Positions 1-10,744 of a DNA stretch of 28,196 nt are shown here, piece after piece. Made by a program: the position numbers and the translations under genes. Within the stretch, counting starts at the first letter, position 1. Each line of letters begins with the position of its first letter. Source of the stretch: JAUXFS01 sp050329575 (lineage in GTDB: Bacteria; Pseudomonadota; Alphaproteobacteria; Rhodospirillales; Defluviicoccaceae); contig JBHJOP010000128.1 of the NCBI GenBank assembly GCA_050329575.1, positions 1 through 28,196 on the forward strand, written 5' to 3'. The notes below the pieces were generated by a model. The model made no database searches and had not been told where the DNA came from. It worked only from the letters and a program-made list of their open reading frames with translations.

Positions 1-231
1 GCCGAACATCTTGACGTAGCCGCCGAGCGGGATCGCGCTAATCTTCCACCGCGTGTCGTGACGATCGGTCCATCCGTACAACTCCGGGCCGAAGCCGATC
101 GAGAACGTCTCGACACGCACGCCGTTGCGGCGGGCGACCCAGTAGTGGCCCATCTCGTGGACGAAGACCAGAATGGTCAACACCACCAGAAACGGGATGA
201 TCCAGTCCCAGACGTACGCCAGCACTTCCAT
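1..231 (-). CDS. rseP: RIP metalloprotease RseP (site-2 protease), N-terminal part, cut by window edge
   Basis: This is the first 77 codons of a membrane zinc protease. The start ATG is at 231-229, with an AAGGG Shine-Dalgarno-like run a few bases upstream. A hydrophobic segment (about residues 11-24) leads straight into the catalytic zinc motif HEMGH (His25, Glu26, His29). The stretch GFGPELYG and then ISAIPLGGYVKMFG follows, which is the normal N-terminus of the RseP/YaeL family. Family knowledge: it cleaves anti-sigma factors and signal-peptide remnants within the inner membrane. It follows dxr after 33 bases, the usual place in the rpsB-to-rseP cluster. The rest of the protein, including the PDZ domains and second catalytic motif, lies outside the window. 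The identification is secure. Confidence 0.95.
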   Translation of the reverse strand, partial: MEVLAYVWDWIIPFLVVLTILVFVHEMGHYWVARRNGVRVETFSIGFGPELYGWTDRHDTRWKISAIPLGGYVKMFG

Positions 232-264
232 GGTCTACCCTTCGCGGTTCGTTCAGCCCGGCGA

Positions 265-1464
265 TCACCGGCCGGCGATGTTCGCGATCACGCGCCCGGC
301 GTTCTCGCGCGCCGTCGCGTCCACCTCGGTGACGTCTGCAAGGCTGTCGAGCCGCCGATTCGGCATGCCGTCCAGGGTTTCCTCGACGACGCGAGCGATG
401 TCGAGGAACCCGATTCGCCCGCCGAGGAAACTGTGCACCGCGACCTCGTTGGCTGCATTCATGATGGTGGGCATCGCCCCGCCGCTTTGCAAGGCGCGGC
501 GCGCCAGCCGGATCGCGGGGAAACGCCCTTCGTCGGGGGCCTCGAACGTGAGGCTGCCGATCTTGGCCAAGTCCAGGCGCGGCGCCGGGGCGGCGATGCG
601 CTGTGGCCACCCGAGGGCGTAGGCGATCGGCGTCCGCATGTCCGGCGACCCCATCTGCGCCAGCACCGAGCCGTCGACGTAGGCGACCATGCTGTGGATG
701 ATCGACTGCGGATGGACGACGATGTCGATCTGCTCGACGCCCACCGGAAACAGGTGGTAGGCCTCGATCAGCTCCAGCCCCTTGTTCATCATCGTCGCCG
801 AATCGACCGAGATCTTCGCCCCCATGCTCCAGTTGGGATGGGCGACCGCCTGGGCGGGCGTGACGGTTGCCATGGTTGCGAAGTCCATGGTCCGGAACGG
901 GCCGCCGGAGGCGGTGAGGATGATCGATTCCACCTTGTCGGCGTTGTCGAAATCGAACACCTGGTAGATGGCGCTGTGCTCGGAATCCACGGGCACCACC
1001 GTTGCGCCGCAGCGGCGGATCTCTCCCACCATCAACTCGCCGGCGCAGACCAGGCACTCCTTGTTGGCGAGTCCGACGATCACCCCGCGTCGGACGGCCG
1101 CCAGCGTCGGCTCGAGGCCGGCCGCTCCGACGATCGCCGCCATCACCCAGTCGGCCGGATAGCTCGCCGCCTCGACGAGTGCCTGCGGTCCCGCCGCGAC
1201 CTCGACACCGGTTCCCTCGAGGGCCTGCTTGAGCGGCAGATAGGCGTCGGGTTCGGCGACCACGGCGAGATTCGGCCGCAGCCGGCGGGCCTGCTCGGCG
1301 AGCAACGCGACGTTGCGATTGCCGGTCAGCGCCTCCACCGCGTACGCCCCCGGCTGACGCGAGATCAGGTCCACTGTGTTCCGGCCCACCGATCCGGTGG
1401 ATCCGAGAATGGTGACGCTGCGGCGCTGGCCTTCGGAACGCGGCAGGGTGGCGGTCACAACCAT
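265..1464 (-). CDS. dxr: 1-deoxy-D-xylulose 5-phosphate reductoisomerase
   Basis: A 399-residue protein, the usual family length. It converts 1-deoxy-D-xylulose 5-phosphate to 2-C-methyl-D-erythritol 4-phosphate with NADPH in the cytosolic MEP isoprenoid pathway. Visible motifs are the NADPH-binding GSTGSVG (21-27), LANKE (Lys135), the metal-binding VDSEHSAIYQ with Asp160 and Glu162, the SGGPFR substrate loop, and MMNKGLELIEA with the further acidic metal ligand. The ATG at 1464-1462 overlaps the cdsA stop by 10 bases, so the two are probably translationally coupled. It makes isoprenoid precursor for the undecaprenyl phosphate whose synthase (uppS) is two genes upstream. The assignment is very secure. 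Confidence 0.97.
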   Translation of the reverse strand: MVVTATLPRSEGQRRSVTILGSTGSVGRNTVDLISRQPGAYAVEALTGNRNVALLAEQARRLRPNLAVVAEPDAYLPLKQALEGTGVEVAAGPQALVEAASYPADWVMAAIVGAAGLEPTLAAVRRGVIVGLANKECLVCAGELMVGEIRRCGATVVPVDSEHSAIYQVFDFDNADKVESIILTASGGPFRTMDFATMATVTPAQAVAHPNWSMGAKISVDSATMMNKGLELIEAYHLFPVGVEQIDIVVHPQSIIHSMVAYVDGSVLAQMGSPDMRTPIAYALGWPQRIAAPAPRLDLAKIGSLTFEAPDEGRFPAIRLARRALQSGGAMPTIMNAANEVAVHSFLGGRIGFLDIARVVEETLDGMPNRRLDSLADVTEVDATARENAGRVIANIAGR

Positions 1465-2288
1465 GTCAGCATACTGCCTTCAGCGGCCAAGGTGATCAAT
1501 GCCGCGATGACGACGACGACGATCAATGCATCGACCCGGTCGAGCAATCCGCCGTGGCCGGGGATCAGGGTTCCGGAGTCCTTGACTTCGAAGCGGCGCT
1601 TGATCCCGGATTCGAGGAGATCGCCGACCTGGGCCGCGCCGCCGAGGATAGCGCTCACCGCCGCCAACCGCCAGACATGCTCCGCGCCCAGAATGACGGC
1701 CGTGGCGACGCCGACGAGGGCCGCACAGGCGACGGCACCGATCAGGCCCGCCCAGGTCTTGTTCGGGCTCACCGCCACCGCCAGCTTCGGACCACCGATC
1801 AGCCGTCCGAAGGCGTAGGCGCCGATGTCCGATGCCCACACCAGACCCAGGAGCCAGAACAGCGTCTCCCGTCCGCCGACCGGGTCGCCCCGCAGCCAGA
1901 TGATCGCCACGCACGGCAGCCCCACATAGAAAACGCCGGCGACGAGCCACGAATGACCGCGCGAGGCGAGTCCGATCAGCACCGCGCCCGCCGCGAGCGC
2001 GGCCAGCGCCCCGTCGGGGCGGCCGAGGCCGCACGCGGCGATGGCAACGAGCACGGTGGCGCCAACGGCGACGGCCGACCAACCGGGAGCGTCGCCGGCG
2101 CACATTCGGCACCATTCCCTGACCATCGCCGCCGCCGCGGCAGCGACGATCAGCTCGAACACCGGCCTGCCGACGTGGACCGCGGCAAGCACCGGCACCG
2201 CCAGGACCAACGCCGACAGCGCGCGCGTCGTCAACGCGTGACGAAGCACGCCGCGATCAGGCACCGGCAGCGCCGTAGCGCCGTTCAC
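1455..2288 (-). CDS. cdsA: Phosphatidate cytidylyltransferase (CDP-diglyceride synthase)
   Basis: An integral membrane enzyme that makes CDP-diacylglycerol from phosphatidate and CTP for phospholipid synthesis. The C-terminal family signature is complete (about 227-253 of 277): SGIKRRFEVKD, then a PGHGG element and LDRVD. Repeated hydrophobic segments run from about residue 25 to the end. The start is uncertain because the frame is open back to a GTG at 2312 and contains GTGs at 2288, 2264 and 2249. I chose 2288 because an AGGGAG lies 10 bases upstream; it overlaps the end of uppS by 32 bases. A start nearer 2249 would fit many relatives, whose membrane region begins sooner. The function is secure; the start is about 50 percent. 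Confidence 0.93.
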   Translation of the reverse strand: MNGATALPVPDRGVLRHALTTRALSALVLAVPVLAAVHVGRPVFELIVAAAAAAMVREWCRMCAGDAPGWSAVAVGATVLVAIAACGLGRPDGALAALAAGAVLIGLASRGHSWLVAGVFYVGLPCVAIIWLRGDPVGGRETLFWLLGLVWASDIGAYAFGRLIGGPKLAVAVSPNKTWAGLIGAVACAALVGVATAVILGAEHVWRLAAVSAILGGAAQVGDLLESGIKRRFEVKDSGTLIPGHGGLLDRVDALIVVVVIAALITLAAEGSMLTWL

Positions 2289-2994
2289 GCCGGCCGTACT
2301 CCCTGAGCGCACTGGTGAAATCCTCCGCGGAGAAATCGGGCCACGGCGTATCGACGAAAACGAGCTCGGCGTAGGCCAACTGCCACAGCAAGAAGTTGCT
2401 GATGCGTTTCTCTCCGCTCGTTCGGATCAGCAGGTCGGGGTCGGGAATGTCGGCCGTATAGAGGGACGCACTCAGAAGGGTTTCGTCGATGTCGGCGGGA
2501 TCCAGCAATCCCGCCGCGGCCTTCTCCGCCAGGCGTCGTGCCGCATCCGCGATTTCCGCCCGTCCGCCGTAGCTGAGCGCGACGATCAGGGTCAGCGCCG
2601 CGTGGCCGCTCGTCCGGCGCTCGGCGTCCTCGATGAGCTCGACGATATCGCGCGCCAGTCGGTCGCGATCACCGATCACCCGCAATCGCACGCCGTGACT
2701 GTCGAGATAGTCGAGTTCGTTGCGCAGATAGTACCGCAGCAACCCCATCAGATCGCTGATCTCGGCACTCGGTCGCTTCCAGTTCTCGGACGAAAACCCG
2801 AACAGGGTGAGGTAGCGGATCCCGAGCCGCATCGCGGTCTCCGCCGCCGTCCGCACCGCCTCGGCACCCTGCCGGTGGCCGGCGGTGCGCGGCAGACCGC
2901 GCGCCCGCGCCCAACGGCCGTTGCCGTCCATGATGATGGCGACGTGCGCCGGCAACGGAGCGGGATCGCGGTGGAGGGGAACCGCTTCCATCAT
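2257..2994 (-). CDS. uppS: Undecaprenyl pyrophosphate synthase (cis-prenyltransferase)
   Basis: A 245-residue cis-prenyltransferase that extends farnesyl diphosphate with eight isopentenyl units to give the C55 lipid carrier for cell-wall glycans. The catalytic motif IIMDGNGRWA is at about 20-29 with Asp23. LTLFGFSSENWKRP (62-75) is the second conserved block. The C-terminal blocks DLLIRTSGEKRISNFLLWQ and TPWPDF match the family pyrophosphate and IPP-binding regions. Two consecutive ATG codons open the gene (2994 and 2991). The frr stop lies one base upstream (TGA-C-ATG), which implies coupled translation. The end overlaps cdsA. Assignment is secure. Confidence 0.97.
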   Translation of the reverse strand: MMEAVPLHRDPAPLPAHVAIIMDGNGRWARARGLPRTAGHRQGAEAVRTAAETAMRLGIRYLTLFGFSSENWKRPSAEISDLMGLLRYYLRNELDYLDSHGVRLRVIGDRDRLARDIVELIEDAERRTSGHAALTLIVALSYGGRAEIADAARRLAEKAAAGLLDPADIDETLLSASLYTADIPDPDLLIRTSGEKRISNFLLWQLAYAELVFVDTPWPDFSAEDFTSALREYGRRERRYGAAGA

Positions 2995-2995
2995 G

Positions 2996-3565
2996 TCAGA
3001 CCTGCATGATCTCCGCTTCCTTCTTGGCGAGCACCTCGTCCAGCTTCTTGATGTGCGTGTCGGTCAGCTCCTGGATGACACGACCGAAATCTCGGTGTTC
3101 GTCCTGCGAGATCTCGCCGTCCTTTTCCTGTCGCTTGAGATCGTCCATGGCATGACGGCGGACGTTGCGAACGGAGACGCGCGCCTCCTCCGCGTAGCGG
3201 CCCGCGACCTTGGTCAACTCCGCCCGGCGCTCCGCCGTCAGGGGCGGGATCGGGATCCGCAACAGCTGCCCGTCGACCGCCGGGTTGAGACCGAGACCGG
3301 ACTCCATGATCGCCTTCTCCACCGCCTTGACCATGCCGCGGTCCCAGACCTGTACCGTCAGCATCCGCGCCTCGGGAATGCCGAGCGTCGCGAGCTGGGT
3401 GATCGGCATCTGGCTGCCGTAGGCGTCGACCATCACCGGCTCGAGGAGGCCCAGCGAGGCACGGCCGGTGCGCAATCCCGCCAGTTCCTTCTGCAGAACC
3501 TCGACGGCGCCCTGCATGCGCCGGGCAATCTCCTTCCTGGTCGCCTCGAAGTCGGTTGTTGCCAC
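2996..3565 (-). CDS. frr: Ribosome recycling factor
   Basis: A 189-residue protein, close to the usual length of about 185. RRF splits post-termination ribosomes together with EF-G. The sequence shows the expected features: an N-terminal half starting with EGAVEVLQKELAGLRTGRAS-like text (AVEVLQKELAGLRTGRASLG), the LLEPVMVDAYGSQMPITQLA block, and a C-terminal helix rich in VRNVRRHAMDDLKRQEKDGE. The start is a GTG (3565-3563) preceded by GGGAGG, which decides it. It follows pyrH by 12 bases and the next gene uppS starts one base after its stop, so pyrH-frr-uppS read as one operon. Confidence 0.97.
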   Translation of the reverse strand: MATTDFEATRKEIARRMQGAVEVLQKELAGLRTGRASLGLLEPVMVDAYGSQMPITQLATLGIPEARMLTVQVWDRGMVKAVEKAIMESGLGLNPAVDGQLLRIPIPPLTAERRAELTKVAGRYAEEARVSVRNVRRHAMDDLKRQEKDGEISQDEHRDFGRVIQELTDTHIKKLDEVLAKKEAEIMQV

Positions 3566-3577
3566 GGCTCGTCCTCC

Positions 3578-4297
3578 CTAGCTGATGACGGTGAATAGTC
3601 CCCTGCCGACGACGACCTCGGAGAACGCCCCGGGAGTGCGGATGGAAAAGACCAGGATCGGCAGCTTGTTGTCGCGCGCCAGGGCGATCGCCGAGGTGTC
3701 CATGACCTTCAGGTCGCGCGACAGGACATCATGATAGGAGAGCGACTCGAACCTCGCGGCGTTCGGATCGTGTTTCGGATCCGCGCTGTAGACTCCATCG
3801 ACCTGGGTTCCCTTCAACAGGGCCTCACACCCCATTTCGACCGCCCGCAGCGCCGCCGCGGTATCGGTGGTGAAGAACGGATTGCCGGTGCCGGCGGCGA
3901 AGATCACGATCCGCCCCTTCTCCATGTGTCTGATGGCTCTGCGGCGAATGTAAGGTTCCGAGACCGAAGCCATCGGGATCGCGGACTGCACCCGAGTGTC
4001 GAGGCCGATCCGCTCGAGGATGCTCTGCATCGCCAGTGCGTTCATCACCGTGGCGAGCATGCCGATGTAGTCGGCGGTTGTCCGTTCGATGCTCGACGCC
4101 GCGGCCGATACGCCGCGGAAAATGTTGCCGCCGCCGATCACCACGCAGATCTGGATGCCCATTTCGTGGACGAGCTTGATCTCGCTGGCAATGCGCTCGA
4201 CCACCGTCGCGTCGAGGCCGTAGCCCTTCTCGCCCATCAAGGCCTCCCCCGACAGCTTGAGGAGGACACGTCCGAACCGGAGCGCCGGAACCATCAT
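3578..4297 (-). CDS. pyrH: UMP kinase (uridylate kinase)
   Basis: A 239-residue amino-acid-kinase-fold enzyme that phosphorylates UMP to UDP in pyrimidine nucleotide synthesis. The N-terminal LLKLSGEAL, the VIGGGNIFRG phosphate loop, the ADYIGMLATVMNA block and the FFTTDTAAALRA and VDGVYSADP motifs all match bacterial PyrH rather than eukaryotic UMP/CMP kinases. Two adjacent ATG codons (4297, 4294) could start it and no good Shine-Dalgarno is visible in front of either. It ends with TAG, which matters for the nuoH amber codon elsewhere in this window. The 87-base spacer from tsf is the second longest in this cluster after the rpsB leader. Confidence 0.97.
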   Translation of the reverse strand: MMVPALRFGRVLLKLSGEALMGEKGYGLDATVVERIASEIKLVHEMGIQICVVIGGGNIFRGVSAAASSIERTTADYIGMLATVMNALAMQSILERIGLDTRVQSAIPMASVSEPYIRRRAIRHMEKGRIVIFAAGTGNPFFTTDTAAALRAVEMGCEALLKGTQVDGVYSADPKHDPNAARFESLSYHDVLSRDLKVMDTSAIALARDNKLPILVFSIRTPGAFSEVVVGRGLFTVIS

Positions 4298-4384
4298 CGG
4301 GCGTGTTCGGCGAGCGGCGCCGCATCGCGGCCGGCAACGTCGAACCGGCGGGACGGTGGCGCCCCCTCGGACACGCCTCGCATG

Positions 4385-5311
4385 CTAGCCGCCGACGGCT
4401 TTCGCGACCTCTGCCGCAAAGTCCTGCCCTTTCTTCTCGATCCCCTCTCCCAAGGCGAAACGAACGAACCCGCGAACGCGGATCGGCGCTCCGGCGTCCT
4501 GCGCGGCGGCCTCGACGATCTCGGCGACCTTGGTTTCGCCGTCGACGACGAACGTCTGATCGAGAAGGCAGATCTCCTCGTAGAATTTGCTGAGCCGGCC
4601 TTGCACCATCTTTTCGACGATCGCCTCGGCCTTTCCCGCCGCGCGGGCCTGTTCGATGAGAATCGCCCGCTCGCGCTCGAGCACATCCGCCCCGACATCG
4701 TCGCGGGAGACCGCCTGCGGGTTGGCCGCGGCAACGTGCATGGCGAGCTGCTTGCCAAGCGCCTCCAGGGCACCGACGGTTCCCCCGCTCTCCAGCCCGA
4801 CGAGGACGGCGATCTTGCCGAGCCCCGGCGCCTGGGCGTTGTGAACGTACGATCCGACGAAGCCGTTGTCGACCGCTCGTACGGCGGCTCGACGAAGGTT
4901 CATGTTCTCGCCGATGGTTGCGATCATGTGGGTCAGCTGTTCCGCCACCGTGCGGCCGGTCCCGGGAAACGGCAACGCCTTCAGGGCCTCGACGTCGTCG
5001 CCATGATGGAGCGCCAATCGGGCCACCGTGCGGACGAACTCGCGAAACTGCTCGTTGCGGGCGACGAAGTCCGTCTCGGCGTTGACCTCAACGACCGCCC
5101 CCCGGTGGCCTTCGATGCACACGCCGACCAGCCCTTCGGAGGCGGTCCGCCCCGCCTTCTTGGCCGCCGCCGACAAGCCCTTCTTGCGCAGCCAATCGGA
5201 CGCGGCCTCGATGTCGCCGGCCGATTCGATCAACGCCCTCTTGCAGTCCATCATGCCGGCGCCGGTCCTCTCCCGCAGTTCCTTGACGAGGGTCGCGGTG
5301 ACTTCAGCCAT
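4385..5311 (-). CDS. tsf: Translation elongation factor Ts
   Basis: A 308-residue guanine nucleotide exchange factor for EF-Tu. The N-terminal UBA-like domain is visible as VKELRERTGAGMMDCKRAL (residues 9-27). The exchange motif AETDFVARNEQF is at 78-89, with TDFV at 80-83 as in other EF-Ts proteins. Length matches alphaproteobacterial EF-Ts. The ATG at 5311-5309 was chosen over an open upstream extension because the MAEVTATLVKELRERTGAG start is the family N-terminus. The gene lies 82 bases after rpsB, and that spacer holds a perfect 17-bp tandem repeat. The stop codon is TAG. Confidence 0.97.
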   Translation of the reverse strand: MAEVTATLVKELRERTGAGMMDCKRALIESAGDIEAASDWLRKKGLSAAAKKAGRTASEGLVGVCIEGHRGAVVEVNAETDFVARNEQFREFVRTVARLALHHGDDVEALKALPFPGTGRTVAEQLTHMIATIGENMNLRRAAVRAVDNGFVGSYVHNAQAPGLGKIAVLVGLESGGTVGALEALGKQLAMHVAAANPQAVSRDDVGADVLERERAILIEQARAAGKAEAIVEKMVQGRLSKFYEEICLLDQTFVVDGETKVAEIVEAAAQDAGAPIRVRGFVRFALGEGIEKKGQDFAAEVAKAVGG

Positions 5312-5324
5312 GTCGGTCCTCACT

Positions 5325-5358
5325 CGGTCTGGGTTGTCTGGCGGTCTGGGTTGTCTGG
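5325..5358. repeat. Perfect 17-bp tandem duplication in the rpsB-tsf spacer
   Basis: The plus-strand unit cggtctgggttgtctgg occurs twice back to back (5325-5341 and 5342-5358) with no mismatch. It occupies about 40 percent of the 82-base rpsB-tsf spacer and ends 13 bases before the tsf start. It is probably a replication-slippage duplication. Any effect on tsf translation is unknown. Confidence 0.9.
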
Positions 5359-5393
5359 GAAGAGCGGCGCCCGCGGTTCGCTGTCGTCGAAGC

Positions 5394-6290
5394 TCAGACC
5401 GTCCCGTCGGCACGGCCGGGACCGTCGGAACCCGGTTCGGCATGCGGCTCGTCCCGGTCGGCGTCCCCGACCGACGGGCCGTCGGATCCCTCCGACAGCG
5501 GCTCCGGATCCGGGACGATCGAGCCGCCGCCGTCCGCGTCCGCTTCGGGGATCGCCTCCAGCGGCTCCTCGACGGCGCCGAGATCGGCACCGGAGGCGCT
5601 CATTTCCTGCTGGATCCCATCGAGGACGGCGTCGACGACGAGATCGCAATAGAGGCTGATCGCCCGCAGGGCGTCGTCGTTACCCGGGATCGGGTAATTG
5701 ACCCCCTTCGGATCGCTGTTGGAATCGACCACCGCGACAACGGGAATGTTCAGTTTGTTGGCTTCGGCGACGGCGATACCTTCCTTGTTGGTGTCGATGA
5801 CGAACAGAACGTCCGGCAGCCCGCCCATCTCCTTGATTCCGCCGAGGGCGCGTTCGAGCTTGTCGCGCTCGCGGGTCAGCTGCAGCGTTTCCTTCTTGGT
5901 CAGGCCGACATTGTCCTCGGCGAGGCGCGCGTCGAGATCGCGCAGCCGCTTGATCGAGTTGGAGATGGTCTTCCAGTTCGTCATCATGCCGCCGAGCCAA
6001 CGGTGATTGACGTAGTACTGGCCACAGCGTTTCGCCGCCTCGGCGATCCGATCGGCTGCCTGTCGCTTGGTGCCCACGAACAGCACCCGGCCGCCACCAG
6101 ACACGACGTCGCGCACCGCGACCAGGGCCTGATGCAGCATCGGCACCGTCTGCTCGAGATCGATGATGTGGGTGCCGTTGCGGACGCCGAACAGGAAGGG
6201 CTCCATCTTCGGGTTCCAGCGCCGGGTGCTGTGCCCGAAGTGGACGCCCGCCTCCAGCAGCTGACGCATCGTGAACGTCGGAAGTGCCAT
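5394..6290 (-). CDS. rpsB: 30S ribosomal protein S2 with an acidic C-terminal tail
   Basis: A 298-residue S2 protein. The core (1 to about 229) is canonical: MRQLLEAGVHFGHSTRRWNP, GTHIIDLEQT, VLFVGTKRQA, VNHRWLGGMMTNWKTI, LPDVLFVIDTNKE and NSDPKGVNYPIPGNDDA. After the end of the core there is a tail of about 68 residues (231-298) with roughly 18 Asp/Glu, two Arg, no Lys and no aromatic residue. It is low in complexity and probably disordered. Extended tails are known in alphaproteobacterial S2, so this is a variation rather than a new domain. The ATG at 6290 has AAGGAG nine bases upstream. Start codons further upstream were rejected because MALPTFTMRQLLEAGVHFGH is the family N-terminus. It opens the rpsB-to-rseP cluster. 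Confidence 0.97.
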   Translation of the reverse strand: MALPTFTMRQLLEAGVHFGHSTRRWNPKMEPFLFGVRNGTHIIDLEQTVPMLHQALVAVRDVVSGGGRVLFVGTKRQAADRIAEAAKRCGQYYVNHRWLGGMMTNWKTISNSIKRLRDLDARLAEDNVGLTKKETLQLTRERDKLERALGGIKEMGGLPDVLFVIDTNKEGIAVAEANKLNIPVVAVVDSNSDPKGVNYPIPGNDDALRAISLYCDLVVDAVLDGIQQEMSASGADLGAVEEPLEAIPEADADGGGSIVPDPEPLSEGSDGPSVGDADRDEPHAEPGSDGPGRADGTV

Positions 6291-6328
6291 CGCTCTTGCT
6301 CCTTTTCCGGTTCGGCCTCCGCGGGTCA

Positions 6329-6347
6329 GTCCGGCCTGCCGCCGGAC
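6329..6347 (-). promoter_or_regulatory. Hairpin in the rpsB 5' leader
   Basis: On the mRNA strand GTCCGGC and GCCGGAC form a perfect 7-bp stem with the five-base loop GGCAG, ending about 38 bases before the rpsB ATG. An upstream CTGCCG (6383-6378) can pair with the loop, giving a possible pseudoknot. No T-run follows, so it is not an intrinsic terminator. Autoregulation of rpsB-tsf by S2 through the leader is known in other proteobacteria. A role for this hairpin is inference. Confidence 0.4.
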
Positions 6348-6413
6348 ACCGGAGCGACACCTCCATCGACACGTCGACGGCAGCCGCATTCCCGCGTGCG
6401 AGATTGAGCCGAT

Positions 6414-6442
6414 GACATACCCTTCCGCTTGCCGGATTGCAA
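6414..6442 (-). promoter_or_regulatory. Candidate sigma-70-type promoter for rpsB-tsf
   Basis: On the minus strand TTGCAA (6442-6437) is separated by exactly 17 bases from TATGTC (6419-6414). The matches to TTGACA and TATAAT are 4 of 6 and 3 of 6. The start point would fall near 6407 and give a leader of about 115 bases. It lies in the only sizeable gap between dnaE and rpsB, where a promoter is expected. The match is weak by sequence alone. Confidence 0.35.
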
Positions 6443-6470
6443 GGTGCAACCCGCGCCCGGCCCGCCCGAA

Positions 6471-9959
<3,489 letters not shown>

Positions 9960-9982
9960 GGGGAGATGATTCCACAGCGTCG

Positions 9983-10012
9983 CCGCCGAGTCACCGCCGC
10001 GCGGCTCGGCGG
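9983..10012 (-). other. GC-rich stem-loop in the lolD-dnaE spacer
   Basis: CCGCCGAG and CTCGGCGG (8 bp) enclose a 14-base loop in the 68-base lolD-dnaE gap. There is no following T-run, so it is not a convincing intrinsic terminator. It might be an mRNA processing or stability element, or a chance feature of GC-rich DNA. Confidence 0.4.
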
Positions 10013-10027
10013 GTCGAGTTGTCCCCG

Positions 10028-10744
10028 CTAAACCGGGTTTTGCACAGTGCGCCCGGGGCGTCCCGGGTCATCCACCAGCACGCCCTCGTGGAGCCGGATC
10101 GTCCGATCCATCTGCGCCGCCAGCGCCGGATTGTGGGTGGCGACGATACCGGCCAGCCCGGCGCCGCGCGCCATCGCCAGCAACAGCGCGAAGACGTCGT
10201 CGGCGGTATGCGGATCGAGGTTTCCGGTCGGTTCGTCGGCGAGCAGGATCTTCGGGCCGTTGGCGAGCGCCCGGGCGATCGCGACCCGCTGCTGCTCCCC
10301 GCCCGACAACTGACCCGGACGGTGGTCCGCGCGGTCGCCGAGGCCGAGCCTCTCCAGCAGCTCGCGTGCGCGCTGCCGCGCGTCGCTGCCCCTCGCGGCG
10401 GCGATGATCTGCGGAATGACCACGTTCTCGAGCGCCGAGAACTCGGGAAGCAGGTGATGATACTGGTAGACAAAGCCGATGTTGTGGCGACGCACCAGGC
10501 TGCGGGCGTCGTCGGCGAGCGCGCCGCACGCCTGTCCGCAGACGTAGACCTCGCCGGCGTCGGGCTTCTCGAGCAGGCCGGCGATGTGGAGCAGTGTCGA
10601 CTTCCCCGACCCCGACGGCCCGACCAGCGCGACCAGTTCGCCCTCACGGACGTCGAGGGCGACACCGCGCAGCACCTCCAGCGTTCGCCGGCCCTGGGGA
10701 TAGCTGCGGACGATGCCGGCGAGCCGGAACACCGGTTCATTCAT
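10028..10744 (-). CDS. lolD: Lipoprotein-releasing system ATP-binding protein LolD
   Basis: A 238-residue ABC ATPase. Walker A GPSGSGKST is at 42-50, the Q-loop glutamine at 94, the ABC signature LSGGEQQ at 146-152, Walker B ILLADEP at 166-172 and the switch His at 204. It powers extraction of outer-membrane lipoproteins from the inner membrane for hand-over to LolA. The ATG at 10744 overlaps the lolCE stop by 8 bases, so ATPase and permease are translationally coupled. This pairing, rather than the ATPase sequence alone, supports LolD over related MacB-type ATPases. The stop is TAG. Confidence 0.95.
   Translation of the reverse strand: MNEPVFRLAGIVRSYPQGRRTLEVLRGVALDVREGELVALVGPSGSGKSTLLHIAGLLEKPDAGEVYVCGQACGALADDARSLVRRHNIGFVYQYHHLLPEFSALENVVIPQIIAAARGSDARQRARELLERLGLGDRADHRPGQLSGGEQQRVAIARALANGPKILLADEPTGNLDPHTADDVFALLLAMARGAGLAGIVATHNPALAAQMDRTIRLHEGVLVDDPGRPGRTVQNPV

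Noticed and set aside
4300..4377. Seven-base inverted repeat bracketing the tsf-pyrH spacer
   Set aside because: GGCGTGT and ACACGCC enclose a 64-base loop. A match of this size is expected by chance in GC-rich sequence, and nothing else supports a role.
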